64,000 bases of DNA, from assembly GCF_002139875.1 (NCBI RefSeq), contig NZ_CP018793.1, positions 1,116,001 to 1,180,000 on the forward strand, read 5' to 3'. Made by a program: the position numbers and the translations under genes. Below, piece by piece: positions 58,262 to 64,000 of this stretch. Under the pieces are notes generated by a model. That model had not been told where the DNA came from. It saw nothing but the letters and a program-made list of their open reading frames with translations, and made no database searches. Position 1 is the stretch's first letter. Each line of letters begins with the position of its first letter. The DNA is from Campylobacter vicugnae. Its GTDB lineage: Bacteria > Campylobacterota > Campylobacteria > Campylobacterales > Campylobacteraceae.

Positions 58262-58264
58262 ATT

Positions 58265-58483
58265 TTACTCCTTAATTACCATAACTTCAGCAGCTTTTTC
58301 AACACTACTTTTCATCTCTACAGATGTAGGATTTACTAGTTTATATGGCTTTTGCATTACATCTTGCTGAGCCACTATACCTAGATATGTAAGCACAACT
58401 AATATAGATAGCAAAAGAGCAGTAGCAATCAGCATACCAGTAACTCCGCTTAATGAAAATACAGATCTATTTGTGTTTTCCAT
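58265..58483 (-). CDS. DUF4006-type small membrane protein of the cbb3 operon
   Basis: 72 aa: a polar start (MENTNRSVFSLSGVTG), one membrane helix (MLIATALLLSILVVLTYLGIV) and a soluble tail (QKPYKLVNPTSVEMKSSVEKAAEV). It lies one base after ccoP and just before the 33-aa gene. It resembles the DUF4006 family seen downstream of ccoP in Campylobacter. The function is unknown. Confidence 0.75.
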   Translation of the reverse strand: MENTNRSVFSLSGVTGMLIATALLLSILVVLTYLGIVAQQDVMQKPYKLVNPTSVEMKSSVEKAAEVMVIKE

Positions 58484-58484
58484 A

Positions 58485-59357
58485 TTATTCTCCTTTTGAA
58501 AGCGAGATTATATATTCGCCAACAGCTTTTTCTTGAGTAGGATTAATAAGTCCTGTGCCAGTAAATTTAGGCATATGGCCAATATCTCCTGTTTTGCCAC
58601 GAGCTAAAATCTCTACTACAAAATCACTTGAACCATATTTAGTAAGATCTGGAGCCATTCCATCCATACCTTTACCATCTTCACCGTGGCAAGCTGCACA
58701 AGTAGCCCAAGCTGCACGACCAGCCTCTACTAAGTCTTCATTTACTGTAGATTTAATAGCTGATATCTCTTTAGCAGTAAATGCTGCTAGTGCCTTAGCA
58801 GTAGCTTCATCAATACCATTATCAGCTGCACTTAACATATCGCCAAGCGGGTATCCTAAGCCTTTTGAACCTTTGATGATAACATCATAAATTCCTTTTT
58901 CGCTACCCCATTCTATTAGGTTAGCTGCTTTACCATTAATACCATCACCTGTAATACCATGGCATGCAGCACATTGTACTAAGAATACTTGCTCACCAAT
59001 AGCTTTTAACTCTTCTGGACTAGCGTTTTGAAATTTAGCTTGGAAACTAGCGTTATATTTTTTCACCTCTTCATTATACTCACCAATTTGCGAATATGAA
59101 TTTAAAGGATATCCAGCTAGAAAATACCAAATTGCCCATACTATAGTAAGAACAAATACAACAGCCCAACCAAACGGAAGCGGATTTTTATATTCACCAA
59201 TTCCATCCCAGTTATGCTCGCTTAGCTCACCGCCCTCTTTTTTCACTTTCATCAGTTTAAATAGCCTACCTACGACAACTAATGTCAATAATACGATGGC
59301 TATAGCACCAAGAATAGAAAGCGAATTTACATTGTCTTCTAGATTAAACCATTTCAT
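58485..59357 (-). CDS. ccoP: cbb3-type cytochrome c oxidase subunit III (CcoP)
   Basis: 290 aa. N-terminal helices (ILGAIAIVLLTLVVVGRLF; WAVVFVLTIVWAIWYFLAG) followed by two cytochrome c domains with haem motifs CAACH (VQCAACHGITGDG and WATCAACHGEDGKG). It passes electrons from soluble cytochromes to CcoN. The start overlaps ccoQ by 4 bases. Confidence 0.95.
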   Translation of the reverse strand: MKWFNLEDNVNSLSILGAIAIVLLTLVVVGRLFKLMKVKKEGGELSEHNWDGIGEYKNPLPFGWAVVFVLTIVWAIWYFLAGYPLNSYSQIGEYNEEVKKYNASFQAKFQNASPEELKAIGEQVFLVQCAACHGITGDGINGKAANLIEWGSEKGIYDVIIKGSKGLGYPLGDMLSAADNGIDEATAKALAAFTAKEISAIKSTVNEDLVEAGRAAWATCAACHGEDGKGMDGMAPDLTKYGSSDFVVEILARGKTGDIGHMPKFTGTGLINPTQEKAVGEYIISLSKGE

Positions 59358-59584
59358 TTTTTAACGCTCCTATTAGCATCTTTGTCAGAAGTAGAGACGC
59401 TCTCAAGAATTTCATCTTGCAAATTATCATTTAAGGCTAAATTTGAGTATTTCTCATAGTCTCTTCTGCCTGTTTTTTCTGATTTCTTTAGATGAAACCA
59501 GTAGCTATATAGTATAACTACCATAGCTACTAACATTATATAAAAGCCATAAGCTTGAAGCTCTCTCATAGTCTCTACACTCAT
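59354..59584 (-). CDS. ccoQ: cbb3-type oxidase small subunit CcoQ
   Basis: 76 aa with one helix (YGFYIMLVAMVVILYSYWFHL) and a polar C-terminal tail with RDYEKYSNLALND. CcoQ stabilises CcoN/CcoP association. It lies 8 bases after ccoO. Confidence 0.9.
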   Translation of the reverse strand: MSVETMRELQAYGFYIMLVAMVVILYSYWFHLKKSEKTGRRDYEKYSNLALNDNLQDEILESVSTSDKDANRSVKK

Positions 59585-59592
59585 AACAAACC

Positions 59593-60258
59593 TTATTTTA
59601 AGCTATTTAAATATGCAATCAATGCAACGATTTGGCGAATTTCACCTCTAGCAAATGCATCTTTTACATCTTGATCTTTCATCTGGCTTACGATAGCCTC
59701 CGCTTCTGCTCTTACCTCTGCTTGAGCCTCTTCCCAGCTACCTAGCTTTGGCATTCCTTCCATATCATAAGGAACATTAAATACTTTTTTAACTGTAACA
59801 GCCTCAGCATAAGCAGTCTCTATGTCTGCATTTTTATTAAACATATGAACATAAGCAGGCATAATAGATCCTGGAACTACGCTTACTGGATCTTTCATAT
59901 GATTTTCATGCCAGTCAACACTTCTATAATTACCAATTCTAGCTAGATCTGGACCAGTTCTTTTTGATCCCCATAAAAATGGTCTATCATAAGCAAATTC
60001 ACCACTTACTGAATACATACCATATCTATCTGTTTCAGATTTAAATGGTCGAATTAGCTGAGAGTGGCACGCATTACAGCTATCAGATATATATACATGG
60101 CGACCAGCTAATTGTAATACTGTATATGGTTTTTTGTGCTCTACAGGTCTAGCACGATCAGCAAAATCTGGCAAAATTTCAACAATACCAGCATATGCTA
60201 TAAAGATAAATACAAATACCGCAAAAAAGAATGGATTTTTCTCTAACCAACTAAACAT
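59593..60258 (-). CDS. ccoO: cbb3-type cytochrome c oxidase subunit II (CcoO)
   Basis: 221 aa from ATG 60258, which follows TAAGGAGGG by 5 nt; a 15-codon upstream extension overlaps ccoN and has no SD. One membrane anchor (FFFAVFVFIFIAYAGIVEILP), one haem c site in SDSCNACHSQLIRPF, and the axial Met is probably in PGSIMPAY. It is the monohaem electron-transfer subunit. Confidence 0.95.
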   Translation of the reverse strand: MFSWLEKNPFFFAVFVFIFIAYAGIVEILPDFADRARPVEHKKPYTVLQLAGRHVYISDSCNACHSQLIRPFKSETDRYGMYSVSGEFAYDRPFLWGSKRTGPDLARIGNYRSVDWHENHMKDPVSVVPGSIMPAYVHMFNKNADIETAYAEAVTVKKVFNVPYDMEGMPKLGSWEEAQAEVRAEAEAIVSQMKDQDVKDAFARGEIRQIVALIAYLNSLK

Positions 60259-60268
60259 ACATCCCTCC

Positions 60269-61735
60269 TTACGCAGCCATTGGTGAAGCACTAACTGGCT
60301 CACGATCTATAGGCTTACTTGATGACATAGATTTTATAATGTTGTAAGTAAACATAAAGAAACCGATTAGATATAATAAACCACCGATAGCTCTAATCCA
60401 ATAATATGGGATAAGAACAGTAACTGTATCTATAAATGAATAAGCAAGGTTACCATATTCATCTGTAGCTCTCCACATCATACCTTGTGTGATACCAGCG
60501 ATCCACATAGATGCAAAGTATAGTACGATACCTGTTGTTTGGATCCAAAATTGTGCTTCCATTAAAGATTTACTATATAGCTCACGCTTAAAGATACGCG
60601 GAGTCATATGATATAAAGCAGCCATAGTCATAAATCCAACCCAGCCTAAAGTACCATCATGAACGTGGCCAGGAATCCAATCTGTAAAGTGCGCTAGAGC
60701 ATTTACTGATTTTATTGAAAGAATTGGCCCTTCTAAAGTAGAGAACATATAGAATGTAGAGGCTAAAACCATAAATTTAATTAGTGGATTATCTCTTAAT
60801 TGTCCCCATTCGCCTTTCATTGTTAAAAGCATATTGATAGCAGAACCCCAACTAGGTAGGATAAGAACAATAGAGAATATAGATCCCATAGTCTGCATCC
60901 AATCTGGAACAGTAGAGTAAATAAGATGGTGACCACCAGCCCAAAGATATACAAACATTAAGCCCCAAAATGAAAATAGTGATAGCTTATATGAGAATAT
61001 CGGTTGGCCGCTCTCTTTTGGTAAGAAGTAGTAAATTTGAGCAATAATTGCAACCGTAAATACAAACGCAACCGCATTGTGTCCGAACCACCACTGTACT
61101 AAAGCATCATTTGTACCAGCATACATAGACACAGAGTGAATCCAGCTGCCCATACCTGATACCAAGCGAGTAGGTACTTCCATATTATTAAATAGATATA
61201 GCATAGCCACGCCAAGGAATGTAGCTATATAGTACCATAATGAAATATATAGAGTTTTTTCACGGCGGATTCCAATTAATCCAAATATACTAACACCCCA
61301 TAAAACCCACACAACAACAACTATAATATCAATCGGCCATTCAAGCTCTGCGTACTCTTTAGATGTAGAAACACCAGCAAAAAGAGTTACAACAGCTAAA
61401 GCTATAACCAATACATATAGCCAGAAGTGAAGCTTACCTATGAACATTAGAAATTTAGATTCGCTCATAGATACTTTAAGCACTCTTTGTCCAATATAAT
61501 ACCAGGTAGCAAAAATACCTGACAACATAAATCCATAAATCACACCATTTGTGTGAAGTGGTCTAAGACGGCTAAATGTACCATACTCACCAGTTAGATA
61601 GTTAAGGTCTGGGTAAGCCATTTGAAAGGCTATCAAAGTACCAATACCCATACCAACTATACCAAAAATAATAGTGGTAAACATGAAGTACTTAGCGACT
61701 GTATAGTCGTAGTTCAATGCATTACTCGGCTGCAT
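60269..61735 (-). CDS. ccoN: cbb3-type cytochrome c oxidase subunit I (CcoN)
   Basis: 488 aa, ~12 membrane helices. Histidine ligands occur in FSRLRPLHTNGVIYG, WWFGHNAVAF and AGGHHLIYSTVP, where the GH...HH form marks the haem-copper centre. DWIPGHVHDGTLGW is the second haem b region. It is the catalytic high-affinity O2-reducing subunit, suited to microaerobic growth. Confidence 0.97.
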   Translation of the reverse strand: MQPSNALNYDYTVAKYFMFTTIIFGIVGMGIGTLIAFQMAYPDLNYLTGEYGTFSRLRPLHTNGVIYGFMLSGIFATWYYIGQRVLKVSMSESKFLMFIGKLHFWLYVLVIALAVVTLFAGVSTSKEYAELEWPIDIIVVVVWVLWGVSIFGLIGIRREKTLYISLWYYIATFLGVAMLYLFNNMEVPTRLVSGMGSWIHSVSMYAGTNDALVQWWFGHNAVAFVFTVAIIAQIYYFLPKESGQPIFSYKLSLFSFWGLMFVYLWAGGHHLIYSTVPDWMQTMGSIFSIVLILPSWGSAINMLLTMKGEWGQLRDNPLIKFMVLASTFYMFSTLEGPILSIKSVNALAHFTDWIPGHVHDGTLGWVGFMTMAALYHMTPRIFKRELYSKSLMEAQFWIQTTGIVLYFASMWIAGITQGMMWRATDEYGNLAYSFIDTVTVLIPYYWIRAIGGLLYLIGFFMFTYNIIKSMSSSKPIDREPVSASPMAA

Positions 61736-61773
61736 TAAAAAGTCCTCCTGTAAAGTTTATTATCTTTTTAGAA

Positions 61774-61792
61774 AAGAATATTCTTAATTATA
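61774..61792 (-). promoter_or_regulatory. ccoN promoter with overlapping palindrome
   Basis: Minus-strand -10 box TATAAT at 61787-61792. The perfect 12-bp palindrome AAGAATATTCTT lies at 61774-61785, directly across the expected start site (~61780), where a repressor would block transcription. The SD AGGAGGA precedes ccoN. Confidence 0.5.
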
Positions 61793-61876
61793 TGGTAAAT
61801 AAAATATAAATTAACTTAAATAATCAAAAAATATCAAAATAAATTTAAAAATATTTAAAATTTAAGAAAAAAGTAT

Positions 61877-61903
61877 GAAGTTACCCTATTTTAAGGCAAC
61901 TTC
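61877..61903 (-). terminator. Terminator of the two-component operon
   Basis: GAAGTT (61877-61882) pairs with AACTTC (61898-61903), with further pairing of CC and GG inside, followed on the minus strand by ATACTTTTTTCTT. Confidence 0.8.
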
Positions 61904-61936
61904 TATAATAATTAAATTCGATTAAATGTTACGATT

Positions 61937-62623
61937 TTACTCATCTTTTGTGCTAATTTTATAGCCAAGACCTGGAATATTTTTAATTAAATTTGCTCCA
62001 ATTTTATCACGTATTCTTTTAATAAATGTTCTAATGGCTGCATCGCTTACTTTCTCTCCGGTCCATACGCTTTGCTTAATCTCTTCATGAAGCACTAAAG
62101 TATCAATTCTTTGAGCTAAAATAGCTACAAACGCTAGCTCTTTTTTAGTTAGGCTAATCTCTTCACCAGCGCTATTTATAAGCACTCTTTTGGTTTTATT
62201 AAATTTGATTCCATTGCCAATATCAATCTCAGAAGCGACACCAATTTTATTTTTAGCAAGTTTGCAAGTTGCCTCAAAAAGCTCTTCAACATCAATTGGC
62301 TTAATTAAATATTTATCAATTCCTACATCAATCGCACTTAACAATCTCTCTTTTTCACTAAATGCACTAAGAACCATAATAGGAGTAAATTTAGATATCT
62401 GTTTAATCTCTTTGGCCATCTCTAAACCATCCATAATAGGCATTGTTATATCTGTAATAACTAAATCTGGATTGTATTTTTTAAATTTTTTTAATCCTTC
62501 ATCGCCATTTCCAGCCAAAATAACAGATTTAAAAACATCTTCCATAACTCCAGCTAGCGAAGTTCTTATCTTCTCTTCATCTTCTACAAACAAAACTGTC
62601 AAGTTTTTTAATATATCATTCAT
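61937..62623 (-). CDS. OmpR-type response regulator
   Basis: About 228 aa. Receiver domain (1-120) with VEDEE, phospho-Asp in PDLVITDITMPIMDG and Lys in KYLIKPID. The C-terminal winged helix (~140-228) ends in ISLTKKELAFVAIL...RTFIKRIRDKIGANLIKNIPGLGY. The ATG at 62623 is preferred (SD GGAG 6 nt before); a GTG four codons upstream is possible. It overlaps the kinase gene. It lies next to the cbb3 operon, as Cj1491 does, but its targets are unknown. Confidence 0.9.
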   Translation of the reverse strand: MNDILKNLTVLFVEDEEKIRTSLAGVMEDVFKSVILAGNGDEGLKKFKKYNPDLVITDITMPIMDGLEMAKEIKQISKFTPIMVLSAFSEKERLLSAIDVGIDKYLIKPIDVEELFEATCKLAKNKIGVASEIDIGNGIKFNKTKRVLINSAGEEISLTKKELAFVAILAQRIDTLVLHEEIKQSVWTGEKVSDAAIRTFIKRIRDKIGANLIKNIPGLGYKISTKDE

Positions 62624-63848
62624 CATCATCTCCACTTAATGGTATTTTAATCTCAAAACAAGCACCCCCATTGCTGTTTGTAACACTTATTTGACCCTGC
62701 AATTTACTTACTATTCGTCTTGTAATATATAGACCAAGCCCAGTTCCTACACTTGGGTGTTTAGTAGTAAAATATGGATCAAATAGATTTTCTATTAAGC
62801 TTGTTTCTACTCCACCAGCATTATCAGCGATTGTGATTATAGCATATTTAATCTGTTTATTAGTATCATTTTGAACATATGCTTTTACATTTACCACCCT
62901 ATTTGCTATATTATTTTGCAAAAATGCATCTTTTGAATTTGAAAATAGATTTATAAAAACCTGAGCTAGCTCATTTTTACGCCCTATTATAGAAAAATCA
63001 TCTTCTATATCTATATTTAATTCTATTGATTCGTTTTTAAATGTATTTTCCAACATCAAAGTTGCATCATCTATAGCCTCTTTAATAGAGAATTTCTCAT
63101 CATCTCCATTGGAAGTAAAAAAATTTCTAAAATTATCAATAATACTACTCATACCCTTAATTACAGCCTTTGAATGCTCATAAACCTCCATAAACTGCTT
63201 GCTTGGCTCTATTGCGCTTTGTTTTAGCTTGTATAAATTTATACTTAACTCATTTAATGGCTGTCTCCACTGATGAGAGATATTTGCCAACATTTCACCC
63301 ATATTAGCTAGTCTACTTTGCTGAAACATTAGCCTTGTTTTCTCCTCGTTTTTAGCCACTTCTAAGGCTATTCTCTCTTCAAGTTCTCTATTTAACTCTA
63401 AAAGCTTTTTAGTTTTGCCTGAAACTTTTTGCCATAAAAGCGAATTTAGATCTTTTAGATCATTTTGCGTTCTTGTAAGCCTCTCATTTAGTTCAATCAT
63501 CTCAGTAACATCATGGCGAATAGCAACAAACTCTTCAATATTATTATCATCATCAAGAATTGGAATTATTGTTGTATTTAGATAGATAGCTCTACCATCT
63601 TTGGTTTTATTTTTGATTAGTCCTTTATGAATTTTTTTGTTTAATATTGTCTCCCAAAGTCGTTTAAAATTCTCAGCTGGAACATCTGGATGACGCACTA
63701 TACTATGAGGACTGCCTATTAACTCCTCTTTTGTATAGCCACTAATCTTGCAAAATTCATCATTGACAAAGGTTATAACTCCATTGATATCAGTTTTTGA
63801 TACAATATTACTCTCATCAATAGCTCTTTGATATTGTCGTAATTTCAT
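62616..63848 (-). CDS. PAS-domain sensor histidine kinase
   Basis: 410 aa, no clear membrane span, so cytoplasmic. The PAS domain (~10-125) contains SPHSIVRHPDVPAENFK and is like Aer-type redox-sensing PAS domains (no flavin ligand can be confirmed). A coiled-coil linker (~125-185), the HisKA H-box (ANISHQWRQPLNEL, His ~193) and the HATPase (N-box LAQVFINLFSNSKDA; G boxes DNAGG and GTGLGLYI) follow. It probably signals redox state to the adjacent regulator. Confidence 0.9.
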   Translation of the reverse strand: MKLRQYQRAIDESNIVSKTDINGVITFVNDEFCKISGYTKEELIGSPHSIVRHPDVPAENFKRLWETILNKKIHKGLIKNKTKDGRAIYLNTTIIPILDDDNNIEEFVAIRHDVTEMIELNERLTRTQNDLKDLNSLLWQKVSGKTKKLLELNRELEERIALEVAKNEEKTRLMFQQSRLANMGEMLANISHQWRQPLNELSINLYKLKQSAIEPSKQFMEVYEHSKAVIKGMSSIIDNFRNFFTSNGDDEKFSIKEAIDDATLMLENTFKNESIELNIDIEDDFSIIGRKNELAQVFINLFSNSKDAFLQNNIANRVVNVKAYVQNDTNKQIKYAIITIADNAGGVETSLIENLFDPYFTTKHPSVGTGLGLYITRRIVSKLQGQISVTNSNGGACFEIKIPLSGDDDE

Positions 63849-64000
63849 TTTAACACCATAAATCCTAAATATAAAAGGTAAATTCCATACCCAAGCATAA
63901 TTAAAAATGAGACTAAATTTATATAATTTTTAAATTTAGCACTCAAAGTTGATAAAATCCAGCTTGCCCCAATCATTACTGGAATTGTACTAAGGCCAAA
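63845..64000 (-). CDS. Membrane protein, C-terminal fragment (TauE/SafE or UreH-like), cut by window end
   Basis: The minus-strand frame is open from 64000 to a TGA at 63845-63847 and overlaps the kinase ATG (ATGA). The 51 visible residues (FGLSTIPVMIGASWIL..., ending ...GYGIYLLYLGFMVLK) form about two membrane helices. FGLSTIPVM is like the C-terminal half of sulfite-exporter TauE/SafE- or UreH-type proteins often found with cbb3 maturation genes. The rest lies outside the window. Confidence 0.6.
   Translation of the reverse strand, partial: FGLSTIPVMIGASWILSTLSAKFKNYINLVSFLIMLGYGIYLLYLGFMVLK

Noticed and set aside
60259-60303. 15-codon N-terminal extension of CcoO
   Set aside because: It overlaps ccoN and lacks an SD; the ATG at 60258 has TAAGGAGGG and the usual CcoO N-terminus.

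Overview
The window is a low-GC, gene-dense chromosomal segment of an epsilonproteobacterium, almost certainly Campylobacter. The evidence is MOMP/PorA-type porins, a CadF-like adhesin, a ccoNOQP cbb3 oxidase, a single-chain pyruvate:acceptor oxidoreductase, FlaA with a sigma28-type promoter, and gene orders I remember from C. jejuni: the cadF-rpsI-rplM-addA-addB-ccoPQON-regulator block, pyrF-nusB-ribH-kdsA, and M23 peptidase-PgbA-like-glcD-yihY. TSP3-type repeats in CadF and details of the rRNA locus suggest a species outside C. jejuni/coli, but I cannot name it.

Layout. 1-12.6 kb: phosphate/cation transport, NUDIX, MgtE, peptidoglycan peptidase, glcD, flgH, the pta-ackA acetate pathway and a phase-variable DUF2920 gene. 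12.6-20 kb: uvrB, a tight operon of two small cytoplasmic proteins + pseudopilin + priA, and flaA. 20-20.8 kb: a gene-poor stretch with a small hydrophobic-peptide locus and 32 perfect copies of a 10-bp repeat. 20.8-27.3 kb: a minus-strand rRNA locus that is split. 16S + tRNA-Ile come first, then two protein genes with their own promoter, then 23S + 5S behind an rRNA-like promoter; tRNA-Ala is absent. 27.5-36 kb: ubiD-like, murI, a Sel1-repeat protein, glmS and a degenerate GlnD-like protein. 36-40 kb: two MOMP genes flanking a cytochrome c gene and a second small-peptide locus. 40-44 kb: tRNA-Ser, pyrF-nusB-ribH, a paired SMR exporter, kdsA and an EamA transporter. 44-64 kb: pyruvate oxidoreductase, gph-like, mscS, cadF, rpsI/rplM, addAB, the complete cbb3 oxidase operon and a two-component system.

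The most interesting signal is a family of small loci that look like type I toxin-antitoxin modules. At 38141-38329 (+) and 20012-20270 (-) there are two homologous units. Each has a consensus -10 box, a 5' stem-loop with related sequence (GCCAYAAGG-type arms), a strong Shine-Dalgarno, and a 21- or 26-codon ORF for a hydrophobic peptide sharing the core VIILLCVI. Each also has a perfect TATAAT on the opposite strand inside the ORF at the same codons, and a 3' copy of one stem arm that could refold the leader. A third, more diverged unit (31-aa membrane peptide, antisense TATAAT in the ORF) lies at 12.7 kb. Two stand-alone minus-strand small-RNA candidates carrying anti-Shine-Dalgarno sequence and a terminal hairpin lie at 44.2-44.3 kb and 50.8-50.9 kb. 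These are read from sequence only; expression and toxicity are untested.
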